The translations under genes were made by a program, and so were the position numbers. From assembly GCA_900469475.1 (NCBI GenBank), contig UBXG01000017.1, positions 226,983-290,982 of the forward strand: a stretch of DNA of 64,000 nt. The letters run 5' to 3'. The notes under the pieces were generated by a model. That model ran no database searches and was not told the DNA's origin. It was given only the letters and a program-made list of their open reading frames with translations. Source of the DNA: Hyphomicrobiales bacterium (GTDB taxonomy: Bacteria > Pseudomonadota > Alphaproteobacteria > Rhizobiales > Rhizobiaceae). This document shows, piece after piece, positions 49,675 through 58,678 of the stretch (its first letter is position 1; each line of letters begins with the position of its first letter).

Positions 49675-50802
49675 TTACGGCACCGCTCCGGATACTTTTG
49701 CAGTCGCATCGATAACGGGGCAGGATTGCGGCACCGGGCGATCGAACAGAACAGCAATGCCGCAATCCGATGTGAACATCGCTTCGTCATCATGTCCCAC
49801 GCCCGGCACCTCGACGACCTTCTGATTGAGTTCGGATGGATGCCGCTTTCTCATATAGTCGAAATAGTTCAGCCCGCGCGCGAGCCGATACGGTCCCTGC
49901 GCCATTGCTCCGCAGGAGCGATCGATGAAATGGGTGTAGGGATTCGTGTCCGCCTGCCCCAGCAGATAGACGACATTGCGCGCGGCATATCTGTTTTCGA
50001 GGAGTTTCGGATCCTGTGTGGACACGTAAGGCGGTGCGCCGGCCAGACCATATCGCCATTGCGTCGCCTTTGGGCACGATGCCAACCCGGCCTGCTGATC
50101 TTGCAAGGCCGGTCGTTCGTTGTCGAAATAGAGATAGCTCGAAGGATTGGCGACGAGGTAGCGGACGGAGATGCCGGCGCTCGTCAAATCTTCGATCTCT
50201 CTTGCGGCCACGGCATAACGCTGGACCAATTGCGCTCCTGCCGAATGTCCCATCACCACGATGGTCTTCAGAGACGGATACAACCGACGATCGGCGAAAT
50301 GCTTGAGCAGGGCATCAAGCGCGGCAAAAGAACTGATCGGCGCCGGCTGGTGCGCGGCTTCACCGCCTTTCCAGCCATTCTGCGTCCAGGCGAGCGTCTG
50401 CGCATTTAGTGAGAACGCGTCCACGTCAGGCCCTATCAGGAATTGCGGCGCGACTACCATCGTACCGTCGGCGAGATCCCCCGCCTTCGCGAGCAGCTCC
50501 TCTCCGGCGGCGTAATAGGCATCGGCATTTCGGAGCGTGCCATGAATTATGATCAGCACCTTCGTCACATCGGGCGATGCCGCTTCGATCGCATGATCCG
50601 CGTAGATGGGCAGCTCCCCTTTGCCATCGGGCGTGTCGAGGAGCAGGCGTTGATCCGCTATCTCCTTGACTGGTTCGTTGAGCCGCTGGTGTTCGGAAGT
50701 CGCATTGGCCAATTGAGCTTCGCCCGACACGCCGATGGCGATCAGCGCTGCGATCGTCAGTCGGGCGCAAACCCGGCCCTGAGTGCTTCTCATAATCTTC
50801 AT
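49675..50802 (-). CDS. Exported alpha/beta hydrolase
   Basis: A 375-residue protein with a signal peptide ending near ANATSEH, then an alpha/beta hydrolase fold. VLIIIHGTLRNADAYY gives the oxyanion region, VVMGHSAGAQLVQRY the nucleophile serine (about residue 185) and VPGVGHDDEAMF near the end the histidine. ATG 50802 is used; a longer frame lacks a better start. Probably a periplasmic esterase; substrate unknown. Confidence 0.8.
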   Translation of the reverse strand: MKIMRSTQGRVCARLTIAALIAIGVSGEAQLANATSEHQRLNEPVKEIADQRLLLDTPDGKGELPIYADHAIEAASPDVTKVLIIIHGTLRNADAYYAAGEELLAKAGDLADGTMVVAPQFLIGPDVDAFSLNAQTLAWTQNGWKGGEAAHQPAPISSFAALDALLKHFADRRLYPSLKTIVVMGHSAGAQLVQRYAVAAREIEDLTSAGISVRYLVANPSSYLYFDNERPALQDQQAGLASCPKATQWRYGLAGAPPYVSTQDPKLLENRYAARNVVYLLGQADTNPYTHFIDRSCGAMAQGPYRLARGLNYFDYMRKRHPSELNQKVVEVPGVGHDDEAMFTSDCGIAVLFDRPVPQSCPVIDATAKVSGAVP

Positions 50803-51103
50803 CTGTAAAACTCGGCTGAGACGGATGACAATGAATATAGCGACTTCCAACCACGCGGAAGACAGCCGGCGGTCCGATCAAGCGCCGGTCCTGCTGGAAG
50901 CCATGCTGCTTGAACGAACGCGAGGGCAGAATCCGTCGCCCAGCGAAAGTTTCTCTCCCGTATGGCAAATAGGCGGACCGGAAATTGTCGCCCTTGAACG
51001 TCAGTTCGCTATCGATCTCACATCTCCGCCCGAAAAGCTGCGACAGAACGCCCGACCCGTGGCATAAGGCCCCCGAAAAACTTTCTTCGGGCCTCGCGTA
51101 ACC
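50803..51103. other. Intergenic region before the ABC-F gene
   Basis: A 301-base gap between divergent genes, with no RNA gene or repeat that I can identify; it should hold two promoters. Confidence 0.4.
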
Positions 51104-52726
51104 ATGATTCGTATCGAGAATATCAGCAAGCAGAACAGCCACCGCATCCTCTTCATCGAGGCATCCGCTGCCCTCAACAGAGGCGAGAGCGTCGGTCTCG
51201 TCGGGCCAAACGGCGCCGGCAAGACGACGCTTTTCCGGATGATTACCGGACAGGAGCAGCCCGACGAGGGGCAGGTTTCCGTCGATAAGGGCGTCACCAT
51301 CGGCTACTTCAATCAGGATGTCGGCGAGATGGAGGGGCGCAGTGCCGTCGCGGAAGTGATGGAAGGTGCCGGTCCCGTCAGCGCCGTTGCCGCCGAACTT
51401 CGCGAACTCGAAGCAGCGATGAGCGATCCGGACCAGGCCGACAGGATGGATGAGATCATCGAGCGCTATGGCGAGGTGCAGGCACGCTATGAAGAACTGG
51501 ACGGCTATGCGCTCGAAGGCCGCGCTCGCGAAGTGCTGGCGGGCCTGAGCTTCAGCCAGGAGATGATGGACGGCGATGTCGGCGCGCTGTCTGGCGGCTG
51601 GAAGATGCGTGTGGCACTGGCCCGCATCCTCTTGATGCGTCCCGACGTCATGCTGCTCGACGAGCCGAGCAACCATCTGGATCTTGAGAGCCTGATCTGG
51701 CTCGAATCCTTCCTGAAGGGCTATGAAGGCGCGCTGCTGATGACCTCGCACGACCGCGAGTTCATGAACCGCATCGTCACCAAGATCATCGAAATCGATG
51801 CAGGTAATCTCACCAGCTATTCGGGCGACTATGAATTCTACGAGCAGCAGCGCGCGCAGAACGAAAAGCAGCAGCAGGCGCAGTTCGAGCGCCAGCAGGC
51901 GATGCTTGCCAAGGAAATCAAGTTTATCGAGCGCTTCAAGGCGCGCGCCTCGCATGCTTCGCAGGTGCAGAGCCGCGTGAAGAAGCTGGAAAAGATCGAT
52001 CGCGTCGAGCCGCCGAAGCGCCGCCAGACCGTTGCGTTCGAATTCCAGCCGGCGCCGCGCTCGGGTGAAGACGTGGCCGTGCTGAAGAACGTTCACAAGA
52101 AGTATGGCAGCCGCACCATCTATGAAGGGCTTGATTTCATGGTACGCCGGCGCGAGCGCTGGTGCATCATGGGCATCAACGGTGCCGGCAAATCCACGCT
52201 TCTGAAGCTGGTTGCCGGCTCGGCACAGCCGGATGAAGGCAGCGTGGCGCTCGGCGCCAGCGTGAAGATGGGCTATTTCGCTCAGCACGCCATGGATCTG
52301 CTGGATGGAGAGCGCACCGTATTTCAGCAGCTCGAACATGATTTTCCGCAGGCAGGCCAAGGCTCCCTGAGAGCCCTTGCCGGCTGCTTCGGCTTCTCCG
52401 GCGACGATGTCGAAAAGAAGTGCCGCGTATTGTCGGGCGGCGAGAAGGCGCGGCTTGTCATGGCGATCATGCTTTTCGATCCGCCGAACCTTTTGGTGCT
52501 CGACGAGCCGACCAACCATCTCGATCTCGATACCAAGGAAATGCTAATCGAGGCGCTGTCGCAATATGAAGGCACTATGCTGTTCGTCTCGCACGACCGG
52601 CATTTCCTGGCAGCGCTCTCCAATCGCGTTCTGGAGCTGACGCCGGAAGGCATACACCAATATGCCGGCGGTTACACCGAGTACGTGGAGCGCACCGGCT
52701 ATGAGGCACCCGGCCTCAGAAGCTGA
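51104..52726 (+). CDS. ABC-F ATPase (ribosome-associated)
   Basis: A 540-residue protein with two ABC domains and no membrane part. Walker A GPNGAGKTT and GINGAGKST, signatures LSGGWKMRVALA and LSGGEKARLVMA, and Walker B LLDEPSNHLD and VLDEPTNHLD are all present. The linker between them (about 240-310) is the charged P-site interaction motif region (QQAQFERQQAMLAKE). The architecture matches translation factors of the EttA/Uup/YbiT group, closest to YbiT by overall layout. Confidence 0.92.
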   Translation: MIRIENISKQNSHRILFIEASAALNRGESVGLVGPNGAGKTTLFRMITGQEQPDEGQVSVDKGVTIGYFNQDVGEMEGRSAVAEVMEGAGPVSAVAAELRELEAAMSDPDQADRMDEIIERYGEVQARYEELDGYALEGRAREVLAGLSFSQEMMDGDVGALSGGWKMRVALARILLMRPDVMLLDEPSNHLDLESLIWLESFLKGYEGALLMTSHDREFMNRIVTKIIEIDAGNLTSYSGDYEFYEQQRAQNEKQQQAQFERQQAMLAKEIKFIERFKARASHASQVQSRVKKLEKIDRVEPPKRRQTVAFEFQPAPRSGEDVAVLKNVHKKYGSRTIYEGLDFMVRRRERWCIMGINGAGKSTLLKLVAGSAQPDEGSVALGASVKMGYFAQHAMDLLDGERTVFQQLEHDFPQAGQGSLRALAGCFGFSGDDVEKKCRVLSGGEKARLVMAIMLFDPPNLLVLDEPTNHLDLDTKEMLIEALSQYEGTMLFVSHDRHFLAALSNRVLELTPEGIHQYAGGYTEYVERTGYEAPGLRS

Positions 52727-52744
52727 TGATAGGCCGAACCAGCA

Positions 52745-53767
52745 CTATTGCGTGTTCGTTGAGGGTGCGGCACCGACATTGATGACGGCAACGGGCGCCG
52801 TCCTGCCCCGCACACGGATTTCGATACGGCGTCGTGCCTCGACGGCGCCGCGCTGGCCCGAAGTGACGGTATCGCCGGGCAGGATCAGCTGCGCGGCGGA
52901 CATCGGCAGGATGGTGGCATCCTTCAGCTTCGAATTGGCCTTCAGCACATTGGCGACGGCAATGGCGCGGGCAAGGCCGAGACCGGCATTATCAGCGGGC
53001 AGCAAAGCCGATACCGGCAGCTTGCCATCCATGGCACTGATGATCGTATCGTCGAGATTGGATTTTTCGCGCGCCACCGGCTGCTCGTCGGTGTGGCCGA
53101 TCACCTCGACGATATTGGCGCCGTAGAGGCTCAGGTTGCTGGCGATTTCATCTGTAATCGTCGTGCTGAGCAACTGTGCGAAAGTGCCTGTGAGCTCGGC
53201 GCTTCCGGATTGGAAATAGTTCTTCTTGGCATCGTCGAGATTGATGATGGGCGGCCAGTCGTGCATGCCGTTCCCGCCGCCATTGCTGGCCAGAAGCTTA
53301 TTGACCGCATCAGGGGCTGTCGCGAGCGAGATGCCATGCTCCCTCAGAACGGCCGCGACCTTGGACAGCGATTGCAGATCGGCCGGGGTTGCGCCCTGGT
53401 CCGTCACGCTATCTAGCGCTTCTTTCGCCAGCACCAGCTCCCGCCATTGCTTGTCTACCACCGCCTTGTCGGCCGCTGTGAGATCGCCGGAGACGACCTT
53501 GGACTGGAGAAGCACGATCTCGGCCGCCTGCTCCGCCCGCTTCTTTTCCAGCACCGCGACTTGCTGCTCGGCCTTCTCAAGCTTCCGCTCGACCTCGTAG
53601 CGCTTGTTTCTCTCCGCGGAAATCATGGCGGCGGCCACGAGCAGCAGGCAGAAAACCAGAAGCAGCATGGATTCGGCCATCGTCAGGCCAAGGATGAGGC
53701 CACGATTATAGCCCCTGTGCTCCAGTTTCGGCGCGTTGTCCGAGCCTCCAGCTACCATAGATGCCAC
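52745..53767 (-). CDS. MotB/OmpA-like membrane protein of the four-gene cluster
   Basis: A 340-residue protein with one N-terminal membrane helix in LTMAESMLLLVFCLLLVAAAM, where a glutamate stands where MotB proteins carry the ion-binding aspartate. A coiled coil follows (about 50-95), then a periplasmic OmpA-like domain with FQSGSAELTG, VEVIGHTDEQPV and GLARAIAVANVL that would grip peptidoglycan. Its start overlaps the upstream gene by 16 bases. This is the layout of ZorB/MotB-type stators. Confidence 0.75.
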   Translation of the reverse strand: MASMVAGGSDNAPKLEHRGYNRGLILGLTMAESMLLLVFCLLLVAAAMISAERNKRYEVERKLEKAEQQVAVLEKKRAEQAAEIVLLQSKVVSGDLTAADKAVVDKQWRELVLAKEALDSVTDQGATPADLQSLSKVAAVLREHGISLATAPDAVNKLLASNGGGNGMHDWPPIINLDDAKKNYFQSGSAELTGTFAQLLSTTITDEIASNLSLYGANIVEVIGHTDEQPVAREKSNLDDTIISAMDGKLPVSALLPADNAGLGLARAIAVANVLKANSKLKDATILPMSAAQLILPGDTVTSGQRGAVEARRRIEIRVRGRTAPVAVINVGAAPSTNTQ

Positions 53768-54684
53768 CAGCGTTTTCGCTGCACGACTTCGGGCTCAGCA
53801 GCGATATCGCCATGGGGCTTCGGCAACGGCGTTTGCCCCATCGCTTCGGCCACGCGACCGAGCGCCAGCTCGATATTGCGCAATGGCTGCAATTGCGCCT
53901 CCGACATCTCCCTGATGGCGGCGATCGCCGATGCCAGCTCGGCGCGCACGACATCCTCTGGCGCGCGGATCTCGTCGAGCTTCTTGCCAACATTCTCGAC
54001 GGCGGTGCCGAACGTGCCGATGATCTCGGACAGCTGCGAGGTCGTCGCCGTCAGCTGCGCGGCGGCATCGTTGATCGGCGTCACGGCCTGCTTCGCCAGC
54101 ATTTCCAGGATCTTGTTGATCTCCTGGCCGTTGCGTTCGGCCTGCCGCGCGATCTCCTCGAATCCTTCCGACAGCATCTGGTTGCTGACGCGCCGGTAAT
54201 GCGAGAATTCACGCGAGGAGGAATCGAGTTCGGTGCGCACGCGTCGCGTCATCTCGGCAAGCTCATGGCGCACGCTGCGCTCGATGTCGATCGGATCTCG
54301 CCGCATCTGGTTGAAGAGAATGCGCAGCGTCACGCCGGCAATGGTCGAGGTGACGGCAATGCCGAAATTGCGGACGATGGTCTCGATCGATGTTTCGCCA
54401 GCAAAGAGATAGAGCGATACGCCAAGGCTCGAGAGGGTGAAGAGAAAACCCATGTAATAGAGGTTGTCGCCCGCCTGCTCGTTGTGCAGCCGGAACCCGG
54501 CAACGGCCAGCGACACGATAAAGTAGACCCCCATCAGCACGAGCGGCACACCGGTCACGATGGGCAGCGACCAACCCATGAGCTTCGATGACCAGATGAA
54601 GATCATGCCGCCGACGGTGATGGAGGCGAAAAGCACCATCGGCCCGTAATCCCGGATGAGATATCTGGCATCGGTATTGGCCAT
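53752..54684 (-). CDS. MotA/ZorA-like membrane protein of the four-gene cluster
   Basis: A 310-residue protein with hydrophobic segments at about 13-30, 40-60, 75-95 and 105-125, the last pair (GFLFTLSSLGVSLYLF and FGIAVTSTIAGVTLRIL) resembling the pore helices of MotA/ExbB-type channels. A long cytoplasmic coiled coil (about 135-290) follows, like the tail of ZorA. It overlaps the next gene by 16 bases and would form a stator with it, inferred from the layout. Confidence 0.7.
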   Translation of the reverse strand: MANTDARYLIRDYGPMVLFASITVGGMIFIWSSKLMGWSLPIVTGVPLVLMGVYFIVSLAVAGFRLHNEQAGDNLYYMGFLFTLSSLGVSLYLFAGETSIETIVRNFGIAVTSTIAGVTLRILFNQMRRDPIDIERSVRHELAEMTRRVRTELDSSSREFSHYRRVSNQMLSEGFEEIARQAERNGQEINKILEMLAKQAVTPINDAAAQLTATTSQLSEIIGTFGTAVENVGKKLDEIRAPEDVVRAELASAIAAIREMSEAQLQPLRNIELALGRVAEAMGQTPLPKPHGDIAAEPEVVQRKRWWHLW

Positions 54685-55502
54685 CAGCGTATCCCCTCCA
54701 GCCGCACGAAGCCGCCAAAATCACCCTTGTTGTTCTTGATCCACTGCGCCCAGAAATTTGCAAGATCCTCCATGGTGAACTTCATGTTGGGCCTTTGAAA
54801 GGCGAGGATCTTGACCGTGACACCGCTCAGTGACGTGCGGAAACGATCGTTCGCAGGGCTGTTCTGGTATTTTTGATAGGACACGCCATCCTTGTAATTA
54901 GAGAAGGCGGCGGTGTGCTCGATCATGTCGGAGGCGATGTAGAGGCGCTTCGGCAAGCCTGCCGGCGCATTGGCGAAGACCTCCAGATTGATTTTCTGGA
55001 TGGCTGCCATGATCGGCGACAGCCTGCCGGACTCGCCTGCGGTCAGCTTGCCGGCGATATCGGCGAGCGGCTTCTGGAAGCCCTTCTCCCACCGCGCCTG
55101 CGCCAGACGCGGATTGCTGGTCCATTCGTCGACATTCGCGCCGCTTCCCGGATTACAGCCATGGAAGGTCTGGATCAGCTCCCCTTCCTGCTCAGTGAGC
55201 GCATAGATATCGATCGCGCCGCCGATTGGCACATCCGCAACGATCTTCTGGAACTGGTTGCGCAGATCGAGCGCCGTCGTATCGGCGATCGGATCTGTAA
55301 CATCGAGGAGGATGGCCGTTTCCGCTTTCGGGCCATCAATCGGGCAAAGAGACGCCTGGTCGACGGCGACATTGCCGCTTGCCTTGTAGCGCAGCCAGCC
55401 ATAGGCGCCGACGATCCCGAGGGACAGGACGGCGAGACAAACCGTTGCGATGATGAGGCCGGCGGATCCGCCGCCCCGGCTACGCCGCTTGCGTCGAGCC
55501 AA
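54684..55502 (-). CDS. Membrane-anchored vWA-like protein of the four-gene cluster
   Basis: A 272-residue protein starting with TTG at 55502, after GGAGAG and overlapping the upstream gene's end by 23 bases. A basic start (ARRKRRSRGG) leads into one membrane helix (about 15-37), then an extracytoplasmic domain with AETAILLDVTDPIAD, a von Willebrand A-like first strand with a partial metal motif, and a later TMEDLANFWAQWIK. Stop and next start overlap in TGATG. Role unknown. Confidence 0.65.
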   Translation of the reverse strand: MARRKRRSRGGGSAGLIIATVCLAVLSLGIVGAYGWLRYKASGNVAVDQASLCPIDGPKAETAILLDVTDPIADTTALDLRNQFQKIVADVPIGGAIDIYALTEQEGELIQTFHGCNPGSGANVDEWTSNPRLAQARWEKGFQKPLADIAGKLTAGESGRLSPIMAAIQKINLEVFANAPAGLPKRLYIASDMIEHTAAFSNYKDGVSYQKYQNSPANDRFRTSLSGVTVKILAFQRPNMKFTMEDLANFWAQWIKNNKGDFGGFVRLEGIR

Positions 55503-56928
55503 GGATGCTCTCCGGGAAAAGATTGTCGAGCTGATGGTATTTCTCGATGGCGCGCTCGAATTCGTCGCCGATCCGCTTGATCTGCTCCGACAATTCCGCC
55601 TGGGCGCTCTGGATGCGTGCGCCGAGTACCTTGTCGTCCCATTCTTCTTCGGTGCGAATGACGGGTGCCAGGCGCTCCATCTTGTAAGCGGTTTTGAAAT
55701 AGGGTGGCTCTGCCTCTGTTCGCGCAGCCCGGTTCGCATCGCGATAGGAGGTGAGCAGCACATTGGCGGCGCGCTCAAGATGGTTCTGGTGTTCGGCAAA
55801 GAGACCTGCGGTCCTGGCGCGATGCGCGATGATGGCAGCCGTTTCCTGCCGGCGCAGCGAAAGGTCGCGAATGATCTCCTCGATCTTGCTGTTGTGCTCG
55901 TCGCGGATCTCGCGGAGATCTTCGATCAGATCAAGCTTGCGGTCGATGTAATTGTCCCTCGCGGCATCGAGACGTTTCTGCACGCCGGCAAAACCCGGAT
56001 AGGGGTCCGTCAGATAGCAGCCGTCGATGAAGGCGACGAGCGAAAACATCAGGCCGATGGCAAAGAGTATCCACGAGTTCAGCTCTTGCAGCCCGAGCGG
56101 TGCGGTCTTGAGCCGCTGGATCACCTCGGCGCCGGCCCCGCTCAAGATCGTTGCAGAGACCTCGCGATAATGCGCCAGCGCAATATTGATGCCCAAGGCC
56201 ACGGCGACATAGGCGACAAGCCCTAGCAGGCCGAGCAGCTTCAGCGCATAGGAGCGATGCACCAGAAAACGCACGCAGAAGAAGGAAAACATCAGCGCCG
56301 TGCCGATGTTCAGGAAGGCGAAGGCGGCCGCCTCGGTTACACCACCGACGAGACCCTGCTCGCTTCCCTTGGCCAGAAAGCTGCCGTTCATCACCATTTC
56401 GATGAGCACAAGGAAGACGATCAGCGAGACCTTGAAGCCCCACGCCGCACGGCTGGAAACCTTGGCGGCCCGCTGCAGCTTGTGCCTGGCCTTGAAGCCC
56501 ACCATCTCGTCCTCGGCCGTCTTCAGCTTGCGGCGCAGGCCGTGAAGCTCGTCGACGCCGCTTGCCACTTCCGCCTTGAAATCCGAGACGCTTGACGCGT
56601 TCGCCTGGCGGATCAGCCCGAACTGGCCCTCGAAATCGAGGTTGCGCAAGCGGCTATCGAAGGTCTGGAACTGATCTTCGAGGATCTGGTAGGAGCTTTT
56701 CTTTTCCGCCTCGACCCAGGCGACGATGCGCTGCTCCGTCTCGTCATGCGATTGCGCATCCGGTGGTGGCCGATTCTGACGGCCGGCAGCGGCACCCTTT
56801 TCCTTCAGGTCGAGGGTCGTGCTCAGCTTTTCGATATCGACGACGGGAAAAACGTCCGTCGACGCACGGAAATCATGGCTGGTCTCTCGAACGCTATCCC
56901 AGAGACGGTTGAGGGCTTCGAAACGCAA
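55480..56928 (-). CDS. Large membrane coiled-coil protein of the four-gene cluster
   Basis: A 482-residue protein, first of the operon. A soluble N-terminal part with coiled coil (about 75-155) precedes several membrane segments (about 165-185, 200-225, 230-250, 285-305), then a second coiled coil (about 320-470) ending in a cytoplasmic tail. No catalytic motif is evident. It probably scaffolds the MotA/MotB-like and vWA-like partners. Family not recognised. Confidence 0.65.
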   Translation of the reverse strand: MRFEALNRLWDSVRETSHDFRASTDVFPVVDIEKLSTTLDLKEKGAAAGRQNRPPPDAQSHDETEQRIVAWVEAEKKSSYQILEDQFQTFDSRLRNLDFEGQFGLIRQANASSVSDFKAEVASGVDELHGLRRKLKTAEDEMVGFKARHKLQRAAKVSSRAAWGFKVSLIVFLVLIEMVMNGSFLAKGSEQGLVGGVTEAAAFAFLNIGTALMFSFFCVRFLVHRSYALKLLGLLGLVAYVAVALGINIALAHYREVSATILSGAGAEVIQRLKTAPLGLQELNSWILFAIGLMFSLVAFIDGCYLTDPYPGFAGVQKRLDAARDNYIDRKLDLIEDLREIRDEHNSKIEEIIRDLSLRRQETAAIIAHRARTAGLFAEHQNHLERAANVLLTSYRDANRAARTEAEPPYFKTAYKMERLAPVIRTEEEWDDKVLGARIQSAQAELSEQIKRIGDEFERAIEKYHQLDNLFPESILGSTQAA

Positions 56929-57241
56929 CGATCTTCCCCGGCGAATTCATCAACTTAGAAAGGACAATTGAGAGATCGATACCGCACCGGTTGTCCGCGG
57001 TCCAGAGCGATGTGACAGAGGTTAGGATGTGATTGTGGTAAAGACTAGCCCAAGCCTACGCCGAATAAAAAGCCTCTTATTCAAGCCGCACAAGCATGGT
57101 GAAATTGCGAGAGATCCGTATCGTGTCGAAAGGCTACGTAATTTTCAGTTTCAACTGCCGGCAATCGGATAAACCACTCGCCAAATCACCGTCCCGCCAT
57201 ATCTTGGCAGGGGCATGCGACTTCGTTCGGAGCATCAAGTC
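56929..57241. other. Intergenic region between the membrane cluster and the panE-like gene
   Basis: A 313-base gap between divergent genes. I see no RNA gene, repeat or terminator; it should contain both promoters. Confidence 0.4.
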
Positions 57242-58258
57242 ATGACGTCCTCTCCCATCAAGAACATCTGTGTCTACGGCGCCGGCGCGCTCGGTGGTGC
57301 GATCGCGGCCAAGCTCGCCTCCTCCAAAGAAAGCCAGACCAAGATTTCCGTCGTGGCGCGTGGAGCCCATCTGGAGGCTATTCGCGCTGGCGGCATAAGC
57401 CTGTGGGAAGCGGATGCGGACAGTCCTATCGTTGCGCAGATAACAGCAACCTCGGATTCAGGCGAGTTGGCGCCGCAAGATGTCGTTATCACCGGCCTCA
57501 AAGGTCATCAGCTTGGCGCAGCCGCTCCGGGCATTGCGAAATTGCTGCATTCCGGTACGCGCGTCGTCATGATCCTCAACGGCGTACCGTGGTGGTATTT
57601 TCACCGGGATAGCCGGAGCGGTTACGCCGAACACCAGATAGAAGAGCTCGACCCGAACGGCGATCTCTGGCGTCTGATCGGGCCGGAGCGGGTCATCGGC
57701 TGCGTCGCCTATCAGGGAGCGGAAGTCGTCGCACCCGGCGAGGTCAAGCTCGCCAACAACGGACATTTCATCCTCGGCGAACCTTCCGGCGAAACGACGG
57801 GCGATATCGAAGCCATCGCAGCACTGCTACAGCGGGCGGGCGTCAATGTTTCGATTTCCTCGCGCATTCGCGACGATATCTGGAGCAAGCTCATGGGCAA
57901 CGCCGCCTTCAATCCGATCAGCGCGCTCACCCGCGGATTGATGTCCGATATTATGGAAGACCCGGCATTAGCCGCCATGGTTGGTCAGGTGATGAGCGAG
58001 GTAAAAGCCGTTGCCGAGGCTTTGGGATCGCACATCGCCATGTCCGTGGAGGAGCGTCTTGAGCGTTCCCGTCAGATCGGACCCGTCCGCACCTCGATGC
58101 TGCAGGACCTGCTGGCAGGCAAGGCGCTGGAAATCACGCCTCTCGTGGGCGTCGTCGTCTCGCTCGGAAAGCTCGTGAATATACCGACGCCGGTCTCGAC
58201 GACCATCCTGGCGCTGGTGACGCAACTCGACCGCAAGAACCAGCAAGGGGCCGAGTAG
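57242..58258 (+). CDS. 2-dehydropantoate 2-reductase family protein
   Basis: A 338-residue ketopantoate-reductase-like enzyme. The N-terminus has the NADP-binding loop ICVYGAGALGGAIAAKL; NGVPWWYF, WSKLMGNAAFNPISALT (catalytic lysine of the family) and a C-terminal helical domain follow. It would reduce 2-dehydropantoate for pantothenate synthesis or a related 2-oxo acid; substrate specificity cannot be read. Standard length. Confidence 0.85.
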   Translation: MTSSPIKNICVYGAGALGGAIAAKLASSKESQTKISVVARGAHLEAIRAGGISLWEADADSPIVAQITATSDSGELAPQDVVITGLKGHQLGAAAPGIAKLLHSGTRVVMILNGVPWWYFHRDSRSGYAEHQIEELDPNGDLWRLIGPERVIGCVAYQGAEVVAPGEVKLANNGHFILGEPSGETTGDIEAIAALLQRAGVNVSISSRIRDDIWSKLMGNAAFNPISALTRGLMSDIMEDPALAAMVGQVMSEVKAVAEALGSHIAMSVEERLERSRQIGPVRTSMLQDLLAGKALEITPLVGVVVSLGKLVNIPTPVSTTILALVTQLDRKNQQGAE

Positions 58259-58438
58259 GCGGCGGTCGACTACGCCAGATATTTTTCGATCCTCCGGCAG
58301 CGATCCACGGGCCAGCTTCCGGAGGAATTCCTGGCATGTCGGTTCTTTATATTCCACTTACTTCTTCGTCTCTGGCCCTGAATGGATTTCCTATGGGACC
58401 CGGCTCTACACTTGCGGTGGAATATGGAGATAGATCCC

Positions 58439-58666
58439 ATGCTCGACACGCACGCACCCAATCTCACGGAATCCATCCGTGTTCTCGTTCATAACAGCGA
58501 CGAGAAGCATCATCGCATTCCGGCATCGGCTGAAACAACGAAGAGACCGCGTAAGAACCAACCTCGCTCGCGCCAGGTTCGGGAAAAGCGCACCTTTCAG
58601 GCCATGCTCGCCTTCGGCCTGCTGCTCGGCGCCCTCGAGCTTTTCATCGTGCTGCATTATCTCTGA
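58439..58666 (+). CDS. Small single-pass membrane protein
   Basis: About 75 residues from ATG 58439 (GGAG eight bases upstream). A polar basic N-terminal half (TKRPRKNQPRSRQVREKR) precedes a C-terminal membrane helix (AFGLLLGALELFIVLHYL). It ends 12 bases before the DHDPS-like gene and may be co-transcribed. Function unknown. Confidence 0.55.
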   Translation: MLDTHAPNLTESIRVLVHNSDEKHHRIPASAETTKRPRKNQPRSRQVREKRTFQAMLAFGLLLGALELFIVLHYL

Positions 58667-58678
58667 GATTTCACAGAC

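Noticed and set aside
50426..52519. A 697-residue minus-strand frame across the ABC-F gene
   Set aside because: It covers the antisense of two genes with intact family motifs and is a composition artefact.
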